Shown in pieces: positions 30,324-42,366 of a stretch of 64,000 bases of DNA. Under the pieces are notes generated by a model. The model was not told the DNA's origin, did no database searches, and saw only the letters and a list, made by a program, of their open reading frames with translations. The DNA comes from Apiotrichum sp. Y4204 (taxonomy: Eukaryota; Basidiomycota; Tremellomycetes; Trichosporonales; Trichosporonaceae), in assembly GCA_025531455.1 (NCBI GenBank), contig JAMYHL010000105.1:1-64000 (forward strand), read 5' to 3'. Within the stretch, counting starts at the first letter, position 1, and every line of letters begins with the position of its first letter. Both the position numbers and the translations under genes were made by a program.

Positions 30324-33300
30324 TCATCGAAGACGGGCGACCTGGGCAGCCTCGTCGCGTCGCCGATCAGCCTTGGCATGGATACCGCCAGCATGGGAAC
30401 CAAGCGACAGTTTGCCGAGAATGCTGGACAAGCGCTGTGGTCGGACGGCAGCATAGGAAAGCTGACGGATTGACGGTTCCAAGTACGCCTGCACTGCATC
30501 GCTCAAGATCACGTTGATAGTCTGCACATTCAGTTAGCAGCGAAAAAAGGTGGTTGTTATCACAGTATGCACTCACCAACTTGACTTCATCGAAGACGTG
30601 ATCAAGTCCAGGACGCTGGAGGCGCTGAATTTCTGTCTCGATAAACTTGACGTCGGCCAGCACCACTGCCAGAGCGGCCTCGTTGAGCTTGGTGACATCT
30701 CGGCCACAGAGAGTTTCCTGTGATATGAGCGCCTTCTCTTTCATGATTACCCCAGGCAACGTACCATCATCCAATCGTTGATGCGGCTGAGCGCCTTCTC
30801 GTACGCACGAGTCTTGGTCTCATCACTAAGACCAATGAGGACGGAGTCCACATACGCCGTGAGGAAGGTGATCATCTCAAAAACGTATGTACTCGGCTCG
30901 ATATCGGCTGTTGGCCATTTTGGTGTCCAATTGTACTCCGCGAGCTCGAAGAAAGACTCCATTTTGGATGCGATGACAGCGTCGATACGACTCTGAGCTA
31001 TTTGGAGTGTATCTGCGAACGAATCGGCCGATGAGAGGTGAATTGGCCCTCCGCGCTGAGAGGCACTAACAGTCAGTAAACAGATCTTGAGACCAGCACC
31101 CACCGAAGGTTCATTAATACGCCCTGAAGTTCCTCGCAAGCCACCATAAAGTGCTCCAAGTTGACGACAACCTGAGCAATCTGCGAGAGATTGGACATGG
31201 CTTTTAGGATTGTCGCCATCTGTCGGCTGACGTGATCGGTGAGTAGGTTGTCGAGAGACTGAATCATGTTAATACCGGCAGCGCTCTCGTTATCCACAGC
31301 ACTAACCTTGCGCAGCACTTCGTCAATATCGAGATGTTGCTGGCTCACACCGTCTGCGAATTGGTAGAACTGTTCCACAAAGTTGCGGATGTTGATACAG
31401 CACATCGGGTATACCTGCGAGAACGGCATAGGCTGCGGGAAACCATTCCTACTAAGTCAGCCTGTATCCCCGCTGGCCCTGCGAAGTGGTTCCCCATCTC
31501 GGAACAGCCTGTATCCCCGCTGGCTGTGTGAGGTGGCTTCCCAGCTCGGAGCAGCCAGCATCCCGCGGATAGACACACTCACATAGCCAATGATTCCATC
31601 TCCCCTGTGGCCAGCCAGCACACGCCTGATACCTGGTCAAACTCAGTTTGTGAGTTGACCATCATCGGGAGATGTTCGTCCTCGGAAACTATGTTGTCGA
31701 AGTCGGCGCTGAAGGTTCGCAGGAGAAGTTCCGAATAACGTTCGAATAGCGTAACGAGCAGCCCATTCAACTCGCTAATGTCATACCCATAGCCCTGCGA
31801 GTCAGTACGCTGCACAATGTGCACCATCACTCACCTCCAAAGTTTGGACAAATAGAAGAATGCTCATTTTACACTCAAGAAACACATTGAGCTGACTGCA
31901 GCCTTTCAGCCCCTGGCTGACAACCCCAATGATGCGCCGGCACATCTCGTCCCATAGGTCGTCCACATCGCGCTGCGAGCGAAAATCGGACACACTCTTG
32001 AGAACGTGCGCCTCGATAATGAAGAAACCGACGAGCTCCTGCATGAGATTGGGGAGGGTGGTCATCAACGTATCGGGCGTAGTGGCGGAGCGCGAGGCCA
32101 TGATCAAATTGGCTTGGGTCTGTGGATAAGTGGACTTCCCGAATCATTCCCCTACCTTGCGATCTTCCTGATAATTGCGTTGCAGCTCCACCTTGGAGTC
32201 TAGAGCTTCATAGATGTGCACACATTGATAGAGAGGTCGGAAATCGATCTTGATTTGGTCGTTATCCAGCGCGTTAACTGGGATATCAGTTTAGGGAATT
32301 TGTACGGTCAATGGACCACTCACAATCTGATCGTTCGTTGTATACCAGTTCCAGAGCACCTCCAATCCTTGCAAGACGTATACCGCCTTCCCTGTCTCTT
32401 CGAGTCTTCCATTTCTTGATTCTGCCTGCCATCTGCTCAAGTGCAAGCTTGCCAACAAGAGCACTCGACTCGCGGATGTCGAACAGCCAAGACTTCGTTC
32501 CTGCGGTGACTGCCTCCTTGATGGAGAGCCGGAGGGAAGGCAGCGACGAGACGAGGTGGAGGTAAAACGGTGTGTTGGATATTGAGGGTGGTGGGAGATG
32601 GGAGAGATCCTCAATCATCTGGTGTGTCAGAGTCAACCCTGCGAGGCAAAGGTACTCACGCGAAGAGCTCCCCAATACTTGCCGTCCCGTATCATATCTC
32701 CGACGCGGTGAACCAGGTCTAAGAGTCGAAGGCAAGTCTGCAGGGCCTGGATCGCATCATCCATGTTCTGTGCAACCTTCTTCTGCTCAAGTAGGGTTCG
32801 TTTCTGGGGGGGGAATCAGCAATCCATCCTCGTGGGCCTGATGGTGCCGGCGGCCACAAGACGCACTTTCTCACCCAGAGCCCGACCGACATTGCCCATT
32901 TGTCCGTCAAGTTCACCGATTCGCTTGCGCAGGTGACCCGTGCCTTGGCGTACAGTAGACAAAGTGAGGACGGATGACACAAAGTCCTGTGGAAGTCAGT
33001 CAGCTTGTCTTCCAACGACATGGGGACACGTCAGAATCAGCATCGACAAGCCTGGTGTCGATGATACATGTCCCAAATGTTCACATACCTCATAGTTGTT
33101 CTCGCAGATTTTCTCAATCTCACGTTCCTTCTCCTCTACAAAGCGATCCAGACTCCGAAGGTACAGCTGCTCGCTATCCGTCTCCTGTATTGACTTAATG
33201 AGCGGAGTGAGCGCTTCAAGGTTCTCAGTTGTTGCAGCTGTGGGATCAAGCGAGATCTAACGCGTCAGTGATGGGTAAACAGAGGGTGGCGCACCTGCTG

Positions 33301-33354
33301 CAACTGCAGCTCGAGCTCGGCGCTCGTGAAGGTGGGACGCTGCTTTCGATTCAT
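30324..33354 (-). CDS. SEC15: Exocyst complex component Sec15
   Basis: Twelve exons on the minus strand: 33354-33295, 33256-33089, 32986-32867, 32803-32660, 32618-32324, 32277-32156, 32119-31835, 31794-31583, 31448-31104, 31065-30765, 30717-30577, 30521-30324, giving 796 residues, a normal Sec15 length. Family stretches include FRPLYQCVHIYEALDSKVELQRNYQEDR, YDISELNGLLVTLFERYSELLLRTF, MPFSQVYPMCCINIRNFVEQFYQFADG and DYIEPS-type C-terminal helices (AVQAYLEPSIRQLSYAAVRPQRL). The N-terminal third is helical and likely forms the coiled-coil bundle with other exocyst subunits. Sec15 is the effector that binds the Rab GTPase Sec4 on secretory vesicles and links them to the exocyst at sites of growth. 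Intron 8 (31582-31449) is longer than the others and contains a 47-bp repeat. All junction phases agree. Confidence 0.95.
31458..31551. repeat. 47-bp imperfect tandem repeat inside a SEC15 intron
   Basis: Two 47-bp units, 31458-31504 and 31505-31551, begin CAGCCTGTATCCCCGCTGGC and end with CTCGGA followed by A or G; a degraded third unit starts at 31552 with CAGCCAGCATCCCGC. All lie inside intron 8 of SEC15 (31449-31582). This explains why that intron is 134 nt when most in this gene are 36-60 nt. Copies differ at several positions. Confidence 0.85.
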
Positions 33355-34840
33355 TGCGTCCCAGCCGTGGGGGCTTTTGAAGACAAGCGGGTAAACGTGA
33401 CTTGCGAGTAGCTGAATTATCGATTCAAGTAGGGGTCACCGTCGCCGTGTGGGACGTGTCGCTGTTGTTGCTGCTGGGTGTTGTTACTACTTGTTGTTTG
33501 TCTGTCGTCGTCTCTCATCTCAAGACCACCCACGTCACACCCCATCAGCGGTGACCGCGGACATTCATTAATGTCCGTGCATGGTATCGCCCGACTGGTT
33601 ATCTCAATGACTTACGTATTTATTACTATGCAGCTTTTGAGGTAGATCACGTGACGCATGCAAAAGAGCTAGGGAGCTGACAGCATGATAGTATAATTCT
33701 TGTAAACAAGTGACTACACACAAACCTCGTGTCGGGCCCTCGGATCCGAGCTCGGATAGCTCGGATGCTCGGATATACCACTGATGGTGACTATCGAGAT
33801 GAACTTCCATATCACCTATCACACAGACCACCTATCACACAGACCTGATGTATATATGTATTCCTATAATTCCTATAACATATAACATGTAGCATACCCC
33901 GATCCCAATATCCCAAGATCCCAAAGTGCCTCCACATGCTCCACACACAGTACCTGTCCATATGCCCGCGTTGCACTCCATGCACTTCACGAACCGTCAC
34001 ATTCACCGCACGGCCACCGCAAAACAGCTCACTTCACCAACACCGCATGGTTGCGTGGGACCTTGCGAATTGCGAAGGACGGATATGAAGCCCCTGCAAG
34101 ATCTGTCGATCTGTCAGTGGTTGCGCCTCGGCGCGCGGCGCCCCGGGACGCCATGACGCTTACTGCAGCACACCGGACAAAGACAATACATCAGTGTGAC
34201 GGATGACGATGACTTTCGGTCCCAAGACAAACCCACATTACACAACGGCGACAAACCGGGCCTTTATATGCCCGATGGCAATCACGTAGGGCGGCGCCCC
34301 GAAGCGGCCTCAAGGCTTGAGAAGTTGCCTGAACCAAGACTTGATCTTTCGAAGGCAGCTGGACAGGAGTGTCATAACGCCACACTCAGCTTCGCAACCA
34401 CACAACACAAGCCAGACCCTCTCGATCAAGGGGGTGTCAACAGCTCAACCCTCAGCGTATCCCTCAGCGGTCCGTGCTCTCTCCTCCCTTGACGCGTCAC
34501 CCCTCTACATGAACACGGGTTTTTGGCGGCCTCCCGGCTCGAAAGTCTCCTAAACTCAAAGGCTCGCTAGGTTCGAAGGCTCGAGGCTCGAGGCTCGCGG
34601 CTCGCGGCTCGTGTGTAACTTCTTTTGATCCCGTGTATTGTCCGTCACAAGAACTGGAGAAGCTCAACATACACCCCTTGCGCGGCCCTTCGCGCGCTGC
34701 TTGATGCCATGCGCTGTGTTGAGGGTTCCCAGCTTTAAAAGCTCTGGCGGTTTGCTTATGTTCTTTTCCAAAATGTGTCTTTGGGGGAGTGAGAAACAGT
34801 AAGAGATCAATCTCCCATACCCGTTGAGCTGTGTGTCGCA
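33355..34840. other. Divergent region upstream of SEC15 and the Mei2-like gene
   Basis: SEC15 (-) and the Mei2-like gene (+) diverge from here. No coding frame was accepted. A simple repeat of five 7-bp GGCTCG(A/C/T) units occupies 34578-34612, and a trinucleotide-like TTGTTG/CTGCTG run sits near 33462-33495. Promoters for both genes are expected in this interval. Confidence 0.5.
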
Positions 34841-35720
34841 CTCTCTCGCTCACTCTCACGTTCTCAGCTGTCGCTCCCTCTCCTCGACGCCAGCGCTCGC
34901 CCCATCCACTCCCCCACCTATTCACCTTCCCGCCCCTCGTCCCCTCCACTTCGAGTCCCCACTTCCAGCGTCGCGTCTCCTATCGGCCCCTCATCTTGCG
35001 TTGACTGTAAAGGCTCTCCTTCCTCATCTGCTCTTAAGCGTTTCTACTGTTTTTCTTTGATTGCTGTACTCGCAACCCATTTGTCTCTTCATTGCATCAG
35101 CCATAGATCCTCTCACTGCTCGCGTCGTCAACCCTCTGTCTATTATCAACGATCGACAGCGGCATCTTGTTACCTCGAAGCTACGCCGTTTGGAGTCGCC
35201 TTCCCTCCCGGTGCTCCTGTCGCCACCCCGCCTTTTGCCTTCCTTGTTGACAAGTCTTCCACCTGTATCGTCGTCGTCCGTCTGACCTTCCTTCGACCTT
35301 CCCTTCCGGCCCCTCCCCCACTTTCCTGAACTCTCTTTCCATTTCTCCTCTTTCAATACTTCTTCATCTTCATCAATTGTCTTTGATTTCTTTCGTTTTG
35401 TTCCCAGCCCACGCCCACTCACGTCTTAAACGTTGACAGTCACGACAGCTTTTACTGCGCACACAGTGAACCGCATTGGTCGCGCAGCGTTCAGATTACC
35501 TTCACCGCACGCATAACCCACCGAACCGCGACCTTTGACCACCACAGCCCGTCGCCGACGGGTTCTGTCCCTGCCTCCCATATCCAATCTCCAACGATTC
35601 GGGTGTTGGTTCACTACATTGTAAGAGTGTTTCCGTTGCGGATATCGACGTGCTGCTCTCTTGCTAACTCCTCAGCCTGCATCGAAACCACGACTTTCTA
35701 GTCAGCCAGCCGCTTCAAGA
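34841..35720 (+). promoter_or_regulatory. Pyrimidine-rich leader of the Mei2-like gene
   Basis: From about 34840 to the start codon at 35721 the plus strand is rich in C and T with runs such as CTCTCTCG and CTTCCTTCG, typical of a fungal 5' leader. Short upstream ATGs occur but no conserved peptide is recognisable. A leader intron is predicted at 35621-35675. Confidence 0.45.
35621..35675 (+). other. Predicted 5' leader intron of the Mei2-like gene
   Basis: A 55-nt interval starts GTAAGAGTG and ends TTGCTAACTCCTCAG, with an exact CTAAC branch site eleven bases from the acceptor. It lies 45 bases before the start codon at 35721 in otherwise pyrimidine-rich leader sequence. It matches the other introns of the window in size and signals. 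Confidence 0.65.
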
Positions 35721-38700
35721 ATGTCTTCCCTCCCAGAGCTCCACGAAGACAAGGTCAGTTTTTCTGAATATTTCCTCCCACCAATCCAAACGGCCGGGGT
35801 TGCCTTTGTTACTGGGACGTTCAGAATCAGATGATGACTGATCAAGCTGGAATGAAGATTGTTTCCTCGCACTGAAACAAGGCTGGGGCTAACACCAAAC
35901 ACAGGCTTCCCAGTCTTCTTCTTTCCTCGCACAGGACGACAACCACGACAAGGACGAGCAACTTTCCCCAGATGATATTCGCTCCTTCTGCATTGCGCAT
36001 CACGTCAGGCAAGGCGTCGATATTGGGAACCTCAAAAAGGCGACATCTGGCGACCCAGGAGATACAAACGAGAGCTGTCAGATTGCCAATCGCACTGAAA
36101 GTCTGAAATCATCGGGCTCGGTCGAGTCAACTGCAACTTCGGACCCACCGTCCACCGCATCTTCATCTGTCTCTCCTCCGTATGTGTCTGGCTCTTTCAC
36201 GTTAGGCTCTATCTCTCCGATTACTTACTATTTAGTGGCACTTGCTCCCGGGCCCAGCCCCCCTGCTTACCCTCAAACAGTGCTGGCGAACACGAGGTTC
36301 AAGAGGGCAACTTACCCGTCACCAACGTCGCGCCTGATGCGACCCCCTTGTCTGATAAGCATCGGCCTTCCCTGACCATTCGCGGTAAACTGGATCCCCG
36401 CTCTTCGTCCTTTACGCCGCTTAGAATTCTAGACTCTACAGCTACCAGGCGCATTTCACATGCCCATTCAATCTCCAATGTTCGTCCTTCACTGCGGCCC
36501 TGCTGACTATTCAGAACCTGGATGGAAGTGCCATCCTCGATAACCTTTCGCATCATTGTGGGCTAAGGCGGATAGGAATTCTTCAAACACTAACCCGCTT
36601 AGCCTCTCGTTCCCGTCATTCAATCTCGTCCAACTCCAGTGCAGTTATAAGCACTCCCGCCTCCCAGTTCTCTCTCACTCCCAACTCACCTTCCTCCCTT
36701 CAAACCTGGTCCTCAAAACTCAGCTCAGCTTCCTTATACACCCCACAGGGCAGCACCACTGACTATGGCGTTCGCAATTCAACCGACACAACGGGTATAG
36801 ACAAGGTGGCTTCCCGTGAGGAAGTAGGCCGTTTTCTTCTGGTATGGACTGTGTATAGCGCTGTTTCTGACGCCAGATAACGAACGTACCAGCAGTTGGG
36901 AACGGCGAGCAGCTGCGTCAGGTTATTCAGGTAACTGGACTGAGCCAGTACGTCGTGCTCACCGACGTCAGGGCGTTGCTCCATTCAAGGCTATTATTGT
37001 CAAGCATCTTCAGACGAAGGGCTGGGTAGGTCAGGCATACTGCTATTGCTGACCGCAAGGTGGTGGTAGCCTTTTTTGACGGTCGCCATGCCAAGCAAGT
37101 CTCAGATTATCTTGCAGTTAACAAGCTTTGTTTGTACTCGGGCGAACAAGTTCAGCTAAGCTGCGCCAGCATCTCGTCTGATGCAGTTCGCCGGGTAAGG
37201 ATTTTGAATGAGTGTTAACATGCGGCATGGACTAAGATCAGATTGCAGGAAGCGGCGAGCCATGGGACCAGATTTGGCGCGCCTCTGAGACCACTATCAA
37301 GATCGAACTGCACAGCTCTCGCGGAGTGTTGGTCGAAGGGATGCAGGTGAGTGCCGAATGGGGTCCTCGGTGTCATCCCAACTCTGACGACAGAAATGTC
37401 TGGCAACTATTGGTGATTTGATGAGGTTTGAGGTGCACGAGCCTGTTGGCATGGTAAGAAACCGGCTTTCCACAAGCTAATGCCAGCTATTTGAGGCGGA
37501 GTTTTGGGACACACGTCGAGCGGCCGATGCCATCCGCATTCTTAACAGACAACGCATTGAGGGTGGCATCCTATCGGTCCGATACCTCAGCGAGGATCCC
37601 TTTCAAAGTTCGCCCATTGGCGGTACCGGCTATCACCCCAGCCTCCTCTATGAAAGCGGCCCAGCCGTTGGACCCAGCAGCACTGTGTCCTCTGTTCCCC
37701 ACTCATCATTTGACCCTGTCAGCATGTTTAATGCTTCCGAGTCGGCCTCAATGCACGTGGGAGTTGACCGTCTCACTCCCGCCTTTGATCGCATCTCGCT
37801 AAACGCGAATTCCTATCACACGTCGAGTGACCACCCACAGTGGCCTGTTCCGTCTACCGTGTGCGACACGGAAAGCTACTTCTTCACCCGCGACAGACAG
37901 TTTGCCTCGCCTGGTCAGCAGGTGTCAGAGCCCTTCGCGTTGCAAGGCCTTCTCAACAACATTGACCTTGTCGCCCGTACTCGGCAACGTACCGGACTTG
38001 GACCTCACTGGAATCAATCAGCCGACCGCCAGGCCATTCCCCCCGAAAATCGCGTCTATCCCGAAAGAATCGCGGCCGGTGAATAATGTATTTTCGGTCC
38101 AGTACTAACCACTAGGCCTGGATATGCGTACGAGTGTGATGATCAAGGATGTTCCTGTAAGTACCTCGAGAGTGATGACTTCCAACCATTAGAACAAGTT
38201 ATCACGCCAAGAGCTGGTCAACATTCTCAAGGAGGTGAGTCTGAAGAGACTCGGGGTCAGAAGTCGACCACTCACGCTTCAGGTCGTACCCGACGAGTTT
38301 GACTTTGTGTACCTTCGCTTCGACTTCAAAAATCATTGCAACGTGAGTGGGACAGTGCTGCAACCCTGACATCTAGGTCGGCTACGCCTTCGTCAACTTC
38401 ACTTCTTGCAACGCCCTGTTGACGTTTATTCGCGCCAAGGTTGGGAAGAAGTGGAACATGTTCTCCAGTGAGAAAGTTCTTCAAGTGAGTAGACGCTGTT
38501 GCAGGTTGGTACTGAATTCAGGTTTCTTACGGCAATATTCAAGGCAAGGCAGCCTTGGTGAACAAGTTCCGGTGAGATGACCGTCCGTGTAGACCACCAT
38601 TAACTCTCAGCAATTCTGCCGTCATGGATGAGATTGAAGAATGGCGCCCCCAGATCTTTTAGTGCGTCTCGATTATTCCAGTCTAACAGTACAGTTCCAG

Positions 38701-38986
38701 TGGAGCTCTTAAGGGTCAACCCGTGAGTGTAACAATGGCCAGGGAGACCTCGGCTAACACGAACAGGAGCCCTTCCCAGAGGTAAGCTTGAATCTCTCGG
38801 AGATAAGAAGCACACGTTGACAATCAGTCTGACAATCCCGCCATACGCCATCGAACAGCCTCTGCTCGCCTCTCATTCCTCTCAGGTGCGTATCAGCTGT
38901 CGCAGTCAGTGCTCACATCTGCAGGCAACAACGACGCGGAACGCTCCGACTACGACTATTCCGCCGCTCCCCCGTTTGGTTTCTGA
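35721..38986 (+). CDS. MEI2: Mei2-like RNA-binding protein with three RRMs
   Basis: 21 exons: 35721-35753, 35905-36179, 36236-36479, 36515-36557, 36603-36841, 36877-36930, 36972-37025, 37060-37194, 37242-37346, 37394-37453, 37487-38078, 38116-38156, 38193-38234, 38283-38342, 38377-38484, 38522-38571, 38611-38661, 38695-38722, 38767-38781, 38828-38885, 38925-38986; 782 residues. The C-terminal RRM (about 613-735; SVMIKDVPNKLSRQELVNIL, VGYAFVNF, WNMFSSEKVLQVSYGNIQG) is the diagnostic Mei2-family RRM_2 domain. Two earlier RRMs lie at about 278-345 (LLITNVPAVGNGEQLRQVIQ, VVVAFFDGRHA) and 360-460. The N-terminal 270 residues are Ser/Thr-rich. Fission yeast Mei2 binds meiRNA and drives meiosis; plant relatives act in development. 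A role in mating or sporulation here is inference. Exons 3-5 are the least certain part of the model. Confidence 0.9.
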
Positions 38987-39570
38987 ACAATTCTGGACAT
39001 TATCGACCTCGGCAGCTTCGTGCTCCCGAGTGGCAAAGCATTTCCCATCCCTCCGTGTTCAAATTAGTGTGCCTTGCGCCAGTGGCAGGCATGCGAAGTG
39101 TAAACAAAGAAGCATCAATCCACCACATCTCACATCATCCCCATGGCCCCACCAATTCAACAGCATCAGCATGCCACCTCCATCTCTCATCACGTCTCTG
39201 TACCATATAGACACTTCCCGCGCAAGTCGCCCATGCATGTCACTGCACTGCACTACTGCTGCAACTTCGAGTACAAGTGGATTGGGTGGTGGGATGCATG
39301 GCGCAAAACTACAGCTACAACTAGATTCGTATATGTAGTGCTGTGTTGGACACTGTGTCTGCGGGTGCTACAGCACCGGAGTGTGATGATAAATGATATA
39401 AGATATTGTATGATTGGCCTATCAATGATATTCGTAGCGTGATGGTGTGATTCCCACTATCGTTGGATGTGTCACTTAACTTCTGATCGATATTCTCCTC
39501 CACTCTCAACAACCCTTCTCTGGCCTCTCTCATGTTTCCCGCCTTGTATCGTCTGCACGGTGCCGCACGC
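38987..39570. other. Convergent spacer after the Mei2-like gene
   Basis: About 580 bases between the stop of the Mei2-like gene (+) and the stop of a Zn2Cys6 gene (-). No coding frame or RNA gene was recognised. It should carry both 3' ends; the AT-richer part at 39325-39485 is the likeliest place. Confidence 0.5.
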
Positions 39571-42366
39571 CTAGCAGAGGAGCACCTTGAGTCCAAGGTC
39601 GGAACAGACGCCCTTCCAGTCGGCCCGCGCCTCGTCATTATCCACGCGGCGCCACACTTCTTGAATGATACGCGATGCTGTGTGAACGTCGAAACAGCAT
39701 TGGGCCTTGAACCCCTCAAGGAGAGTCATGAGCCACTGGCGGGAACTACCGTCCACCTCGCATCCTGCCACAACGGCGGGCCACATGAGATCGATGCTCA
39801 TACCGAGGGCGGCGGTGCTTACGCTACAGTGCTGGAGGATCTGTTGTGCGGAGGCTTGGACATCGGCGTCGGATCGTGGCCGGCCAAACACCATACGCCA
39901 GAGCAGAATCTTCATTGTGTGTGCGTAGGCTCTGTTGCCAACCTGGACGCGTTCATGTTCGAGAGTCGAGGTCTGAATGCTTTGAAGCCACGCGTCGACG
40001 TCTTGCTCCAGTCGCTCCGCCTCGGCTCGAAGGGCTGTGTTCTCGATGGGCCGTTCAGCCTCCGAAGCACTGCTGTTGCTGCGGTGATGTGACAGAGGCC
40101 GGAAGACGGGAAGGACGCTAGCTGGCAAAAGACCGGTGCTGACCGAGTCGATGTGAACGAAGCCATCCGTGTGCGAGTTGTTCATTGGCTGCGGTGATCC
40201 GTCGACGAACTGTCCCAGCTTGCTGACGCGCGCAAGGAGACGGGCTACCCGGCTAAAGAGGTGAACCATAACTTTGCTCATGCCAAAGCGAGTCTCAACA
40301 GACTTGTCCTCATAGGCACTGGCAGTCTTCATAAACCACCACGTGTGTTGGTCAGAGAGCAGCGAGGGCTCCTCATCGAGTGTAAGAGATCCTGAATGTT
40401 AGCCTATCACGCTGTGAGACATAGGCCGCACTCACCAAATGACTCGTAAATAGTTAGCACCTCCAGTAGGAGGCGGGCAGGCGTAACGGTGACGTTGTCG
40501 GCAAGTTGGGTCGGCGATGCATCTTTAAGCATTTTAGCTGGGCCGCCACGCGCACCGACCATGCGTTTCGCGATGTTGAAGTTGTCTTCCCATCCTTCAC
40601 CGCCAAAGAAGATGTCTATCGTTGCGAGGGACGTCGCAGCGCTCAGTGCGGCATCGCTAGCAGCTGCTGCAGGGTCCTCCATCACAGCTTTGCGGACCAT
40701 TACCTTGGCCATATCACGCAGGTTCGCGGCGTATTGAAACGATGCCGTCGTCTTCACAGAGCTGACGCCAGAACGGGCAAGGAGGAATGCTTGATGCACC
40801 GCTCCAATGCCAAGCAGTGTGACGCGAAGCGCATCAGCGGCCGGATTCGTTCCGCGGGGAGACTCGAGGGCAAGCGGCAGATTGATGGCCAGCATGGGGT
40901 TCAAGCCCTGAGGAATGGCCATCATAAGGTCTGCGGCATTGGCGCAGTAGTGGAGAATGAGGCTCTGTTCTTGGGCGGTGGGGAACCAAGGAACAAGAAC
41001 TGCGAGAAATCAGTATGTCAGGTGGTAACATAGCTAAGAGGGAAGAAAGCAACTTACAGTTGGGGGCATTAAGCAGCTGCGCTTCCATCGAGGGCCTGCC
41101 CTTTCCTTCGTCCGTCATCGGATTATTGGTGCCAAGCTCGACATTCGAGACCACAATGTCAAGGCCAAGGTTATTGAGATTGAGAGTGTCTGTGAACGCC
41201 CGATCCCATGGAAGAGGTTCTCCGTCAATGCCGAAACCCTCGGGCACTGCCTGGGCAAGATCGAAACCCAGCTCGATAGCTGAGCTCGTCTCACGCTGGG
41301 CATCGGGGTGATGGCAAGACGAAGCAAGGCGATCGGTAGCTGGTGCGGAGGCTGACTGCTTGACAGGAGAAGTCGACGTGTTGATGGACAGTGAAGGCGC
41401 GGATTTCCGAGTGGCAGCTGGTGCGGCATCGACATCTTCCTCCGAATCGGACTGCGACCAAACCTTCTTCGACTTCTTGGCCTCGTTGGGGTCTGGGAAA
41501 ACACACTCGCGCTTAGCAACGGTGCAACGGCGGCAGATTGGCCTGCCTTCATCACATTTGATGCGGCGGGCTCGACAGCCAAGACAACCTGTGCGAGTAC
41601 GAGTGTACTTCTGTCGCCTCTTGACACCGAGTCGTCCAGATTTCGGACGTTCATCTCCTGTATTACCAGCCTCGCCATTGGAAGAAGAGTGCGAGTGGTG
41701 AACAGCTGACCCAGTCTGCCCCGCAAGGGCAGCCTCAGTCAGATATGGGTGATGACGAGCAGCATGGGGGTGAAGGAGAGATCCCCGGGGACGAGCAAGG
41801 GCGTGGGTTGTTCTGTTCGGATGTCAGCCATCGAAAACAAAAAACCCTCGAAACGATCTTCAGAATGGGAGCCAGGGACCAGGGGTGTGAACGCGATCAC
41901 GAACGCGATCACATTTGGACTTGCACATGACACATGCCACACACATGTCGCACTAAACTCACGTGTTCTCAGTCTCCATCGGCCATGGTGTGAGTGGAGA
42001 TGCACTAGAAGTGCTGTCGACTGTTGGTGTGGGGGTCGGCAATGCGTACCACGTCGAAGATGTAGCAACGTGAGGCTGAGGCCAAGAGTGACGGGGAGGC
42101 AGTAGGCTCTGAATGTCCGGAGATGATGCGCTCGAGGACTCGGATGTGGAAGAATGCGGGGTGCCAAACGCGTAGCTTGGGGAACCGACGGCAAGGCCGA
42201 CCATGGGCGGTGTTGGGGCAAGTGTTGCGATTGGTGTTGATGAACCGGGAGTTGTTGCCGGGAAGATGTCAAAGTAGTTGAGATTGTGCATCTTATCGAT
42301 GGTGGATTCGTACCCGAATGATAGAGGCTCGGGGATGATAGTCACGACTGGGTCACAGTAGGACAT
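39571..42366 (-). CDS. Zn2Cys6 transcription factor, Lys14/Uga3-like type
   Basis: Four exons on the minus strand: 42366-41963, 41812-41058, 40999-40436, 40391-39571, giving 847 residues. A canonical zinc cluster lies at Cys211, 214, 221, 228, 231 and 238 (C-X2-C-X6-C-X6-C-X2-C-X6-C), preceded by a basic stretch (VKRRQKYTRTRTG). Unusually, some 200 mainly Ser/Thr/Pro-rich residues precede it; many family members begin with the cluster. The C-terminal half (LVPWFPTAQEQSLILHYCAN, WWFMKTASAYEDKSVE, HTASRIIQEVWRRVDNDEA) matches the second type of fungal transcription-factor domain (Fungal_trans_2), where the last stretch is strongly conserved. Exon 1 to 2 is joined across a 150-nt intron with GTGAGT/ACAG ends and agreeing phase. 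Regulated pathway unknown. The ATG at 42366 is the first reasonable start of this frame; codons upstream could belong to the leader. Confidence 0.88.
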
